A DNA stretch of 64,000 nucleotides. It comes from Bradyrhizobium diazoefficiens (GTDB lineage: Bacteria; Pseudomonadota; Alphaproteobacteria; Rhizobiales; Xanthobacteraceae). A model generated the notes under the pieces. That model worked only from the letters and a program-made list of their open reading frames with translations. It was not told the origin of the DNA and did no database searches. The position numbers and the translations under genes were made by a program. The stretch is from contig NZ_JAFCJJ010000026.1 in the NCBI RefSeq assembly GCF_018131015.1, positions 22,791 to 86,790 of the forward strand. Direction: 5' to 3'. Below, piece by piece: positions 56,083 to 63,861 of this stretch (positions are counted from its first letter, which is position 1; the number at the start of each line of letters is the position of its first letter).

Positions 56083-57036
56083 TCAGGCCGTTTTGACCGC
56101 ATGAGGCAACGGCCTGCCCTCAAAGAACGCGGTCAGGTTCGCCAGCACGCAGCTCTGCATGGCGACGTGCGAGTCCAGGGTATGGCCGCCGATATGGGGC
56201 GCCAGCACCACGTTCGGCAAGGCTGTCAGCGCGCCGGGCGCATGCGGCTCGGTCTCGTAGACGTCGAGGCCGGCGCCGGCGACGGTCTTGTCGGTGAGCG
56301 CCGCGACCAGGGCCTGCTCGTCGATGACAGAGCCGCGGGAGATGTTGACGACATGGCCGTCGGCACCGAGCCGCCCCAGGATCTCGGCATTGACGGCATG
56401 CTGGGTCTCGGCCCCCGCCCGGACCGCGATCATCAGCACGCTGCACCACTCGGCCAGCGCCTCCAGCGTCGGAAAATATTGATAGGGCAGATCATGCTTG
56501 GTGCGGCTGAAATAGCCGACCTCGCTCTCGAAGGCGGCGCAGCGCGCGGCGATCTTGCGGCCGATTTCGCCCATGCCGTAGACGCCGATGCGGCGGCCGG
56601 GGAGGCCTGCCTGCGGGCGCATCATCGGCGACGGCTTTGATGCGGCCCAATCGCCGCTGCGGACATACTGGTCGGCAACCAGGATCCGCCGCGTTGTCGC
56701 CAGCATCAAGGTCATCGCGATGTCGGCGACCGAGGCGGCATTGGCCCCCGGACTGTGGCCGACCGCGATATTGCGCTCCGCAGCCGCCTTCAGGTCGATG
56801 CCGTCATAGCCGGTGCCGTAGCAGACGATGGCGCCGAGTTCTGGAAACAGGTCCATCACCTCACCACCGAGCGGCGTGCCGCCCGCGGTCAGCAGCGCGC
56901 GGATGCCGCCGAGCTCGGCGGCCGAAAACACCTCGTGTGCGGACTTGCCGCCAGTGTCGAGCAAATCGAACCGTTCGGCGAAGCGCGCCATCATCGTCTT
57001 CGGGAAGCGCGAGTAGATCAGGACCTTGTCAGCCAT
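56083..57036 (-). CDS. D-isomer-specific 2-hydroxyacid dehydrogenase, inserted between rplA and rplJ
   Basis: The 317-residue protein has the NAD-binding motif GRRIGVYGMGEIGRKIAARC. Catalytic Arg lies in VNISRGSVIDEQALVAAL and His in LAPHIGGHT, with Glu between. CYGTGYDGIDLKAAAERNIA belongs to the substrate domain. It should reduce a 2-keto acid such as glyoxylate or hydroxypyruvate with NAD(P)H. The start at 57036 begins the first strand. Its place inside the rplKA-rplJL cluster is unusual: rplA lies 90 bp upstream and the rplJ leader begins beyond it. Confidence 0.93.
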   Translation of the reverse strand: MADKVLIYSRFPKTMMARFAERFDLLDTGGKSAHEVFSAAELGGIRALLTAGGTPLGGEVMDLFPELGAIVCYGTGYDGIDLKAAAERNIAVGHSPGANAASVADIAMTLMLATTRRILVADQYVRSGDWAASKPSPMMRPQAGLPGRRIGVYGMGEIGRKIAARCAAFESEVGYFSRTKHDLPYQYFPTLEALAEWCSVLMIAVRAGAETQHAVNAEILGRLGADGHVVNISRGSVIDEQALVAALTDKTVAGAGLDVYETEPHAPGALTALPNVVLAPHIGGHTLDSHVAMQSCVLANLTAFFEGRPLPHAVKTA

Positions 57037-57126
57037 TGTTCTTGTTTCCGCCAAGCGCTGCCACAAACGACGAGGGGCGGAATCGGTTGCCCAATTCCGC
57101 CCCTCGCCTCATGCAATTTCCAAACC

Positions 57127-57819
57127 TCAGCCGAGAATGGTGCCCGGCTCGACCTTCACGCCGGGGCCCATGGTCGAGGACACCGCAACGCGCTGGATGT
57201 AGGTGCCCTTGGAACCGGCCGGCTTCGCCTTGGCGACGGCATCGGCCAGCGCCTTGACGTTCTCGACCAGCTTGTCCTCGGAGAACGAGGCCTTGCCGAC
57301 GCCGGCCTGGATGATGCCGGCCTTCTCGACGCGGAACTCGACCGAGCCGCCCTTGGCACCCTTCACCGCGCCGGTGACGTCCATGGTCACGGTGCCGATC
57401 TTCGGGTTCGGCATCAGGCCGCGCGGGCCGAGCACCTTACCGAGACGGCCGACCAGCGGCATCATGTCGGGGGTGGCGATGCAGCGGTCGAAATCGATCG
57501 CGCCGTTCTGCACCTTCTCGACCAGGTCTTCGGCGCCGACGACGTCGGCACCCGCAGCCTTGGCCTCGTCGGCCTTGGCGCCACGGGCGAACACACCGAC
57601 GCGAAGCGTGCGGCCGGTGCCGTTCGGCAGGGTCACGACGCCGCGGACCATCTGGTCGGCGTGACGCGGATCGACGCCGAGATTGATCGCGACCTCGATG
57701 GTCTCGTCGAACTTCGCCTTGGCGCGTTCCTTGACCATCTTGATGGCGTCCGCGAGCGGGTAAAGCTTTTCGCGATCAACACCTTCGCGGGCTTTGTTCA
57801 AACGCTTTCCGATTGCCAT
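57127..57819 (-). CDS. rplA: 50S ribosomal protein L1
   Basis: The 230-residue protein has KFDETIEVAINLGVDPRHAD, GVVTLPNGTGRTLRVGVFAR and GPRGLMPNPKIGTVTMDVTG, the L1 RNA-binding signature. L1 forms the mobile stalk that releases deacyl-tRNA and represses the rplKA transcript in E. coli. It lies 6 bp after rplK. Confidence 0.98.
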   Translation of the reverse strand: MAIGKRLNKAREGVDREKLYPLADAIKMVKERAKAKFDETIEVAINLGVDPRHADQMVRGVVTLPNGTGRTLRVGVFARGAKADEAKAAGADVVGAEDLVEKVQNGAIDFDRCIATPDMMPLVGRLGKVLGPRGLMPNPKIGTVTMDVTGAVKGAKGGSVEFRVEKAGIIQAGVGKASFSEDKLVENVKALADAVAKAKPAGSKGTYIQRVAVSSTMGPGVKVEPGTILG

Positions 57820-57825
57820 GACCGC

Positions 57826-58254
57826 TTACCCCGCAACTTCCAGACCCATCGAGCGGGCGGAGCCCTCGACCATCTTCATGGCCGACTCGATGGTGTCGCA
57901 ATTGAGATCCTTCATCTTCTTCTCGGCGATCTCGCGCACCTGCGCTTTGGTCACCTTGCCGGCCTTGTCACGGCCCGGCGCCTTCGAGCCGGACTGGATC
58001 TTTGCGGCTTGCTTGAGGAAGTAGGACATCGGCGGCGTCTTCATCTCGAAGGTGAAGGAACGGTCCGCATAGATGGTGATGATCACCGGGATCGGGGTGT
58101 TCTTCTCTTCCTTCTGGGTCTGGGCGTTGAACGCCTTGCAGAACTCCATGATGTTGAGACCGCGCTGACCGAGCGCGGGACCGATCGGGGGCGAAGGATT
58201 CGCCGCACCGGCCGGGACCTGAAGCTTCAGGTATCCGGTCACTTTCTTTGCCAT
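57826..58254 (-). CDS. rplK: 50S ribosomal protein L11
   Basis: The 142-residue protein begins MAKKVTGYLKLQVPAGAANP and has PPIGPALGQRGLNIMEFCKA, the thiostrepton/GTPase-centre binding region, and a C-terminal RNA-binding domain. It is needed for stringent-response activation by RelA-type enzymes. AGGAGTG precedes the ATG, and a 7-bp GCCGGCC hairpin lies just upstream. Confidence 0.98.
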   Translation of the reverse strand: MAKKVTGYLKLQVPAGAANPSPPIGPALGQRGLNIMEFCKAFNAQTQKEEKNTPIPVIITIYADRSFTFEMKTPPMSYFLKQAAKIQSGSKAPGRDKAGKVTKAQVREIAEKKMKDLNCDTIESAMKMVEGSARSMGLEVAG

Positions 58255-58270
58255 GTATCACTCCTGTTGT

Positions 58271-58372
58271 GCCGGCCAAGGCCGGCGGTTTCAGGTTCGT
58301 GGTCGGGATCTCAGGGGTTGGCGACCGCCCTCGTCCTCCCACGGCCTCTTGTCGCGCGAGGCCTAAGGCCTC
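58271..58372 (-). promoter_or_regulatory. Two hairpins between nusG and rplK
   Basis: GCCGGCC-AA-GGCCGGC (58271-58286) and GAGGCC-TAA-GGCCTC (58358-58372) are perfect inverted repeats in the 131-bp nusG-rplK gap; the first lies 16 bp from the rplK start codon. Neither has a T-run. They may control rplK translation or mRNA processing. No promoter boxes are clear. Confidence 0.5.
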
Positions 58373-58385
58373 ACGCCTCGTCCGG

Positions 58386-58943
58386 TCAGACCTTCTCGAC
58401 CTGACCGAATTCCAGTTCGACCGGCGTTGCGCGGCCGAAGATCGACACCGCGACCTTCACGCGCGAGCGCGCCTCGTCGATTTCCTCGACCACACCCGAG
58501 AACGAGGCGAACGGGCCGTCGGCCACGCGCACGTTCTCGCCGATCTCGAACGACACCGACGCCTTCGGCCGCTCCACGCCCTCCTGCACCTGGTGCAGGA
58601 TGCGCATGGCCTCGGCTTCCGAGATCGGCATCGGCTTGTTCTCGGCGCCGAGGAAGCCCGTGACCTTCGGCGTGTTCTTGATCAGATGGAACGCCTCGTC
58701 GGTCAGCTTCATCTTCACCAGCACGTAGCCGGGGAAGAACTTGCGCTCGGTATCGATCTTGCGGCCGCGGCGCACTTCCTGGACCTTCTCGGTCGGAACC
58801 AGCACCAATTCGAACAGCTCCTCAAGCCCGCGCTGCTTGGCCTGCTCGCGGATCGATTCGGCGACCTTCTTCTCGAAGTTCGAATAGGCGTGGACGATGT
58901 ACCAGCGCTTGTCGGAGGATTGGGTTGCGGCGGCTGTAGCCAT
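58386..58943 (-). CDS. nusG: Transcription antitermination/elongation factor NusG
   Basis: The 185-residue protein has the NGN domain (RWYIVHAYSNFEKKVAESIR, RKFFPGYVLVKMKLTDEAFH) and a C-terminal KOW domain (GENVRVADGPFASFSGVVEE). It binds the polymerase clamp to aid elongation and couples it to the ribosome through S10 or to Rho. Its start codon overlaps the secE stop by one base (TGATG). Confidence 0.98.
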   Translation of the reverse strand: MATAAATQSSDKRWYIVHAYSNFEKKVAESIREQAKQRGLEELFELVLVPTEKVQEVRRGRKIDTERKFFPGYVLVKMKLTDEAFHLIKNTPKVTGFLGAENKPMPISEAEAMRILHQVQEGVERPKASVSFEIGENVRVADGPFASFSGVVEEIDEARSRVKVAVSIFGRATPVELEFGQVEKV

Positions 58944-59134
58944 CAGTGAATGCCCAAAAGGAAGGTGATGAGGACGCGAATGATCTGGTCGGCGGCGAAG
59001 AAGAACACCGAGGCCACCGCAACCATGACGAACACCATGATGGTGGTGATCGTGGTCTCGCGGCGGGTCGGCCAGGTGACCTTGGCGGTCTCCGAGCGCA
59101 CTTCCTGCAAGAACTTGAACGGGCTGACTGCCAT
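58943..59134 (-). CDS. secE: Preprotein translocase subunit SecE
   Basis: The 63-residue protein has FKFLQEVRSETAKVTWPTRR followed by one hydrophobic helix (TTIMVFVMVAVASVFFFAAD), the minimal single-span SecE common outside enterobacteria. It clamps the SecY channel. The start at 59134 gives the family length. It is co-transcribed with nusG. Confidence 0.97.
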   Translation of the reverse strand: MAVSPFKFLQEVRSETAKVTWPTRRETTITTIMVFVMVAVASVFFFAADQIIRVLITFLLGIH

Positions 59135-59309
59135 CGTTTGAGGTCCAACGTCCGTCGAAGACGTCATTTAATGATTTCAGGGATCCGAACAGCCGCCTGT
59201 GGCCCAGCCCTCTGTCGCGAAGGATGAGCCGGAAACCGGGCTCGATTGTTCGGGGATTTCAAAGCCGCGCCGGAGGTCCACCTTGAGCGGGCCGGCTGCG
59301 AGTGCGGGC

Positions 59310-59338
59310 TATCTACTGCGGATGCGGCCAAAGGTCAA
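59310..59338 (-). promoter_or_regulatory. Candidate promoter of secE-nusG-rplKA
   Basis: On the minus strand CTTGACC (TTGACC at 59338-59333) is separated by exactly 17 bp from TAGATA (59315-59310), close to the alphaproteobacterial CTTGAC-N17-CTATAT pattern. It would start RNA near 59303, about 170 bases before secE, inside the 305-bp gap between tRNA-Trp and secE. Confidence 0.6.
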
Positions 59339-59439
59339 GGTGCGCCGGGGACGGGATCGACGCGGCCACCTGCCGCGGACCTGATCCCGATCAAGGGCTT
59401 AACCCGTGCCTGTCGATTTCCGGATGGTTGGGAATTCGC

Positions 59440-59515
59440 TGGCAGGAGTGGCAGGGCTCGAACCTGCGACCCCCGGTTTTGGAGACCGGTGCTCTACCAA
59501 TTGAGCTACACTCCT
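59440..59515 (-). tRNA. tRNA-Trp (anticodon CCA)
   Basis: The 76-nt cloverleaf includes an encoded 3' CCA. The acceptor stem starts AGGAGTG and pairs with CACTCCT. The D-arm has GCTCAATTGGTAGAGC, the anticodon loop CTCCAAA reads CCA, and the T-arm has GGTTCGAGCCC. Its place just upstream of secE-nusG is the common bacterial arrangement. Confidence 0.97.
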
Positions 59516-59552
59516 ACGGACCCTCGCGTCGCCGCTTCGGATCAGGGGGGCT

Positions 59553-59581
59553 TTCAAGCACAGGGGGCGGCCGGATTGCAA
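59553..59581 (-). promoter_or_regulatory. Weak candidate promoter of tRNA-Trp
   Basis: TTGCAA (59581-59576) is spaced 17 bp from CTTGAA (59558-59553) on the minus strand, about 38 bases before the mature tRNA. The upstream box is good and the downstream one poor, so the call is tentative. Confidence 0.3.
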
Positions 59582-59666
59582 GGGAGAAGCGCGCCGGCCT
59601 CGCTTGTTTGTGCGCTGCCTTCTGGGCCACACTTCGTTCCCGTTAATAGAGAAATCGGGAGCCTCC

Positions 59667-60890
59667 ATGAACGCCCAAGCCGCCGCGAAAGCCGCTTCAA
59701 CGCCGCTGACCCCGCCTTTGCCGGAAGGCCGCCCCGAGACGCTCGGCCTGTCGCGGCCCCGCCTCCAGGTCCTGTCGGACGCCTTCAGGCGCGAGATCGA
59801 CAAGGGAACCATCCCCGGCGCCACCGTGCTGGTCGCCCGCAAGGGCCAGGTCGGCTGGTTCGAGGCGCTCGGCCGGCAGAGCCCGGCCGGGTCAGCGCCG
59901 ATGGCGCGTGATTCGATCTTCCGCATCTTCTCCATGACCAAGCCGATCGTCTCGATTGGCATCATGGCGCTGGTCGAGGACGGCCACCTGCTGCTGGGCG
60001 ATGCGGTCGCGAAATTCATTCCGGAGTTTGCCGAGCAGAAGGTCGGCGTGGTGAACGGCGACAAGCTGGACCTGGTTCCGGCCAAGCGGGCGATGACGGT
60101 GCAGGACCTGCTCCGCCACACCTCCGGCCTGACCTACGAGCACCAAGGCGACGGCCCCGTGCACAAGCTCTACCAGGAGTCCCGCGTCCGCAGCCGCAAG
60201 ATCAGCAATGCCGAGCACGCGGCGCTGGTCGCGAGCTTCCCGCTGGTCTGCCATCCCGGCGACGCCTTCAACTACAGCCGCTCCACCGACATCCTCGGCC
60301 GCATCATCGAGGTCGTCAGCGGCAAATCGCTCGGCACCTTCCTCACCGAGCGCATCCTCGCGCCCCTGCAGATGACCGAGACCGGCTTCTCGACGAGCGA
60401 GGCCAATGCCGGCCGGCTCGCCGAGCCGTTCGCCGCCGATCCCTGGACCGGCGACAAGGTCGCGCTGTTCAACATGCTCGAGCAGCCGGTCATGGAGTCC
60501 GGCGGCGGCGGCCTCGTCTCCACCACGATGGACTATGCCCGCTTCTGCCTGATGCTGCGCAACGGCGGCACGCTCGACGGCAACAGGATCATCGGCCGCA
60601 AGACGCTGGAGCTGATGGCGTCCGATCATCTCGGCCCCGATGTCGCGATCAACGGCACCCTGCTCGCCCCCGGCCACGGCTTTGGTCTCGGCTTCGCCGT
60701 TCGCCGCGAAGCTGGCATCGCGCCGTTCCCCGGCAGCGCCGGCCAGTATTTCTGGAGCGGCATCGCCGGCACCTTCTTCTGGATCGACCCGAAGGAGGAC
60801 CTGTTCGCGGTGTTGATGTGCCAGGGCCCCGGCCAGCGCGACTACACGCGGACGCTGGTGCGCGATCTGGTCTACGCGGCGGTGGATTGA
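59667..60890 (+). CDS. Serine hydrolase of the beta-lactamase/esterase (class C-like) family
   Basis: The 407-residue protein has the SxxK motif Ser89-Met-Thr-Lys92 in FRIFSMTKPIVSIG. HTSGLTYEHQG and the second motif Tyr203-Ser-Arg in FNYSRSTDILG follow, and FFWIDPKEDLFAVLMCQGPG is near the end. These are marks of the penicillin-binding-like esterase family (EstB/LovD-type), which usually hydrolyse small esters rather than antibiotics. No signal peptide is present, so it is cytoplasmic. The start at 59667 fits the reading of the N-terminus. It is a single gene followed by a palindromic repeat. Confidence 0.9.
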   Translation: MNAQAAAKAASTPLTPPLPEGRPETLGLSRPRLQVLSDAFRREIDKGTIPGATVLVARKGQVGWFEALGRQSPAGSAPMARDSIFRIFSMTKPIVSIGIMALVEDGHLLLGDAVAKFIPEFAEQKVGVVNGDKLDLVPAKRAMTVQDLLRHTSGLTYEHQGDGPVHKLYQESRVRSRKISNAEHAALVASFPLVCHPGDAFNYSRSTDILGRIIEVVSGKSLGTFLTERILAPLQMTETGFSTSEANAGRLAEPFAADPWTGDKVALFNMLEQPVMESGGGGLVSTTMDYARFCLMLRNGGTLDGNRIIGRKTLELMASDHLGPDVAINGTLLAPGHGFGLGFAVRREAGIAPFPGSAGQYFWSGIAGTFFWIDPKEDLFAVLMCQGPGQRDYTRTLVRDLVYAAVD

Positions 60891-60892
60891 GG

Positions 60893-61033
60893 CTCGTGCC
60901 CCGGACGCGCTGCAACGCCCCTTAGCGTTGCTGCGCAGAGCCGGGGCCCATGCATCGGCGATCTTGCTCTTCGCTTTCTGGGTCCCGGCTCTGCGGAGCG
61001 GCACTCCGTGCCGCACCGCGTCCGGGACACGAG
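60893..61033. repeat. GC-rich palindromic interspersed repeat, copy A
   Basis: CTCGTGCCCCGGACGCG (60893-60909) pairs, with one mismatch, with CGCGTCCGGGACACGAG (61017-61033), and inner segments around CAGAGCCGGG and CCCGGCTCTG also pair. It fills the gap between the convergent hydrolase and SDR genes. Related copies lie at 63.5 and 63.7 kb. Confidence 0.85.
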
Positions 61034-61043
61034 AGCGACAAAC

Positions 61044-61811
61044 TCAGCTGATCGTCGCGCCGCCGTCGATCACCATGGTCTGGCCGGTCATGAAGTCGCC
61101 GGCTGCAGAGCCGAGAAACACTGCGGCGCCGGCGATCTCGTCCGGGATGCCGATGCGCAAGAGCGGCGAGCGCGAGGTCGAGGCCTTCAGATTCTCCGGA
61201 TTGTCCCACAGCGCCTTGGCGAAATCGGTCTTGATCAGGCCGGGCGCGATGCAGTTCACGCGGATGTTGTGCTTGCCGTACTCGCAGGCGAGGTTGCGCG
61301 CGAGCTGCATGTCGGCGGCCTTCGAGATCGCGTAGGCGCCGAGGATGGTCGAACCCTTGAGGCCGCCGATCGAGGAGACGATGATGACCGAGCCGTCCTT
61401 GCGCTCGATCATCTGCGGCACCACCATCGAGATCAGCCAGTTGTTGGCGACGATGTTGTTGTCGAGGATCTTTCTGAACTGATCGTCGGAGATTCCCGCG
61501 AGCGGGCCGTAATAAGGATTCGACGCCGCGTTGCAGACCAGCACGTCGATCTTGCCGAAGGCGCGATTGCTCTCGTCGACGAGGTTCTGCAAATTCTCCT
61601 TCGAGGAGATGTTCGCGGCGATCGCGACCGCGGTGCCCTTGCCGAACTTGTCGTTGATGCCCTTCGCCACCTGCTCGCAGACGTCGGCCTTGCGCGAGGA
61701 GATCACCACCTTGGCGCCGTGCTCGGCCATGCGCTCGGCGATCGCGAGCCCAATGCCGCGCGTCGAGCCGGTGATGACGGCGACTTTCCCCTTCATGTCG
61801 AACAAGGTCAT
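61044..61811 (-). CDS. Short-chain dehydrogenase/reductase (SDR)
   Basis: The 255-residue protein has TGSTRGIGLAIAERMAEHGA at 14-33 as cofactor motif, VLVCNAASNP in place of the usual NNAG, catalytic Ser in IIVSSIGGLKG and YAISKAADMQ. EIAGAAVFLGSAAGDFMTGQ and MVIDGGATIS close it. It is probably NAD(P)-linked with an unknown substrate. It is upstream of and close to the histidine phosphatase gene's 3' end (83 bp), on the same strand. Confidence 0.93.
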   Translation of the reverse strand: MTLFDMKGKVAVITGSTRGIGLAIAERMAEHGAKVVISSRKADVCEQVAKGINDKFGKGTAVAIAANISSKENLQNLVDESNRAFGKIDVLVCNAASNPYYGPLAGISDDQFRKILDNNIVANNWLISMVVPQMIERKDGSVIIVSSIGGLKGSTILGAYAISKAADMQLARNLACEYGKHNIRVNCIAPGLIKTDFAKALWDNPENLKASTSRSPLLRIGIPDEIAGAAVFLGSAAGDFMTGQTMVIDGGATIS

Positions 61812-61894
61812 GTTTCTCTCCCAGATTGATCTTGGTAGTCAAATCGAAATTCCGGGCCCGGGTCCTTTCGGACCGACCCGGAATGTCAGCTCAC

Positions 61895-62593
61895 TCAGGC
61901 CAGCTTCTTGACTTCCGGTCCGGCCGGCTGATGCATCTCGGCATGCGCATCGTCGGCGATCCACGGCTGCTGATTGACCATCGGCAGGCGCCAGACGCTG
62001 CGCTCGGGGCTTGCGAAATAATCGAGCCGCGTGATCGACACGTTGTCGATGTCGAACGACAGGGCTCGCTCCACCTGGCCGTCGAGCGCGAGCCCGACCG
62101 CCGCCTTGATGGTGCCGCCATGGGCGACCGCGATGATATCCTGCCCGGCCGCATCCTTGTTGATCCGCTCGACGGTGCGGCGCGTGCGGTGGTAGAGGTC
62201 CATGAAACTTTCGCCGCCGGGCGCAGGCTCGTTGATGTCGGCGAACCAGCTCGCGCCGACGGGGCGGCTCGCGATGAACGCGGCGCGGTTCATGCCCTGC
62301 CAGGTCCCGAGGTTCTGCTCGGCGAGATCGGCTTCCCATGTCATCGACGCCGGCTTCGGGTAACCAGCGGCCCAAATCGCCTCCGCAGTCTGATGCGTGC
62401 GCATCAGATTGCTCGAATACCAGACCGCCTTGCGTGGCAGCACCTTGGCAACAGCGTTGAACACATAGGTGTCGCTGGTGTCGCAGGCGATGTCGGACTG
62501 TCCGTAGATGTTGCCGCCGTCATTGCGCACCGGCGCATGACGGACCCACCACCACCGTGTCGTGACCACATTGGGCTTGTCTGCGGCTGCCAT
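61895..62593 (-). CDS. Histidine phosphatase family protein
   Basis: The 232-residue protein has the catalytic RHA motif (Arg18-His19-Ala20, a variant of RHG) in WWWVRHAPVRND. LMRTHQTAEAIW and the second catalytic His in IIAVAHGGTIKAAV follow. This fits the phosphoglycerate mutase-like/alpha-ribazole phosphatase group. The substrate is unknown. The start at 62593 is preceded by GGAAGAG; a longer frame upstream crosses the promoter region of the divergent SDR gene and is rejected. Confidence 0.9.
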   Translation of the reverse strand: MAAADKPNVVTTRWWWVRHAPVRNDGGNIYGQSDIACDTSDTYVFNAVAKVLPRKAVWYSSNLMRTHQTAEAIWAAGYPKPASMTWEADLAEQNLGTWQGMNRAAFIASRPVGASWFADINEPAPGGESFMDLYHRTRRTVERINKDAAGQDIIAVAHGGTIKAAVGLALDGQVERALSFDIDNVSITRLDYFASPERSVWRLPMVNQQPWIADDAHAEMHQPAGPEVKKLA

Positions 62594-62640
62594 CGAAACT
62601 CTTCCATCCCGTGTGATGTCGCTGTACGTGAGTAGCGAAC

Positions 62641-62680
62641 GTGTCTCAAGACACTTTACTGTTTCAAATTCTGTTTGAAA
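62641..62680. promoter_or_regulatory. Two adjacent operator-like palindromes between divergent genes
   Basis: GTGTCT-CA-AGACAC (62641-62654) is a perfect 6-bp inverted repeat, and TTTCAAA-TTCTG-TTTGAAA (62662-62680) is a perfect 7-bp one eight bases further on. Both lie in the 133-bp gap between the histidine phosphatase and SDR genes, where a repressor could control both. No regulator gene is next to them. Confidence 0.45.
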
Positions 62681-62726
62681 TTCCGTCGCGCGGCAAGCGT
62701 CGCGCAGCACTCGAAGGGAGAAGCGC

Positions 62727-63512
62727 ATGGGCCGCCTGCAAGGCAAATCCGTCATCATCACTGGCGCAGGCAGCGGCATCGGCCGCGCGGCTGCGCTGCT
62801 GTTCACGAAAGAAGGCGCAAAGCTGATCGCGGTCGACCGCAGCGAGGCCGTGAAGGAGACCGTCGAGGAGGTGAAGAAGGCCGGCGGCATCGCGGAAGCG
62901 ATGGTTGCCGATGCCGGTTCCGAGAAGGACGTCGCCGCCGTCATCGACCAGGCGGTCAAGACCCATGGCCGGCTCGACGTGATCTGGGCCAATGCCGGCA
63001 TTTCCGGCGGGCTCGTTCCGATCGCCGAGCAGACGGTCGAGCACTGGCAGGAGATCTTGCGCGTCAACCTGATCGGACCATTCCTCGCGGTGAAGCATGC
63101 GATGCCGCACATGGTGAAGCAGCAGTCGGGCGCGATCGTGCTCACCGCTTCCGTCGCGGGCCTCAAGGCGGGCGCCAGCGGGCATCCCTATGCGGCGAGC
63201 AAGGCCGGCGTGATCTCGCTGGTGCAGACCACGGCCTATTCGCTCACCGGAACCGGTGTCCGCATCAACGCGGTCTGCCCCGGCCTGATCGAGACCGGCA
63301 TGACCAAGCCGATCTTCGACCGCGCCAAGGAGCGCGGCACCCAGGACAAGATCGGCCAGCTCAATCCGCTCAAGCGCCCCGGCCAGCCGCACGAACTCGC
63401 CGCGATGGGCTTGTTTCTCGCGAGCGACGAGGCTTCGTACGTCAATGGCCAGGCGTTCCCGGTCGATGGCGGCCTGACGGCCTCGATGCCGTATACGGGC
63501 AAGCCGGTTTAG
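62727..63512 (+). CDS. Short-chain dehydrogenase/reductase (SDR)
   Basis: The 261-residue protein has TGAGSGIGRAAALLFTKEGA as cofactor motif, VIWANAGISGG, catalytic Ser in IVLTASVAGLK and YAASKAGVISLVQT. DEASYVNGQAFPVDGGLTAS ends the fold. GGGAG lies six bases before the ATG. The substrate is unknown. It is divergent from the histidine phosphatase and may share its palindromic control region. Confidence 0.94.
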   Translation: MGRLQGKSVIITGAGSGIGRAAALLFTKEGAKLIAVDRSEAVKETVEEVKKAGGIAEAMVADAGSEKDVAAVIDQAVKTHGRLDVIWANAGISGGLVPIAEQTVEHWQEILRVNLIGPFLAVKHAMPHMVKQQSGAIVLTASVAGLKAGASGHPYAASKAGVISLVQTTAYSLTGTGVRINAVCPGLIETGMTKPIFDRAKERGTQDKIGQLNPLKRPGQPHELAAMGLFLASDEASYVNGQAFPVDGGLTASMPYTGKPV

Positions 63513-63515
63513 CAT

Positions 63516-63657
63516 TCTCTTGTCCCGGACGCGACGCAGCGCGCAAGCGGTGCGGCGCAGAGCCGGGACCCAGCAGGCCTCGCACTCGCTGACGCATGGG
63601 CCCCGGCTCTGCAGCGCACCGCTGAAGAAGCGCTGCGCTGCGTCCGGGGCACGAGAG
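63516..63657. repeat. GC-rich palindromic interspersed repeat, copy B
   Basis: The left arm TGTCCCGGACGCGACGCAGC pairs with GCTGCGTCCGGGGCACGAGA at the right end, with inner arms around CAGAGCCGGGACCCA and GGGCCCCGGCTCTGC. It begins just after the SDR stop codon. Copy C, about 200 bp away, is nearly the same sequence in the same direction. Confidence 0.88.
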
Positions 63658-63716
63658 GCGAGTTTGGCGCGAAACTGTTTCAGCCTCGTCATTGCGATGG
63701 AGTAACGGCATTGGCA

Positions 63717-63861
63717 ACTCTCGCGTCCCGGACGCGACGCAGCGCGCAAGCCGTGCGGCGCAGAGCCGGGACCCAGAGAGCCGCAGCACTCGCTGACGCA
63801 TGGGCCCCGGCTCTGCAGCGCATCGTCGAAGAGACGCTGCGCTGCGTCCGGAGCACGAGAC
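63717..63861. repeat. GC-rich palindromic interspersed repeat, copy C
   Basis: This copy matches copy B over almost its whole length, with a few substitutions (AGCCGTGCGG instead of AGCGGTGCGG, and GAAGAGACG instead of GAAGAAGCG). With B it makes a direct repeat spaced by about 60 bp of unique DNA. The gap from 63513 to 64000 holds no gene. Near its end, GGGTGCC...GGCACCC (63962-63980) is one more hairpin. Confidence 0.88.
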
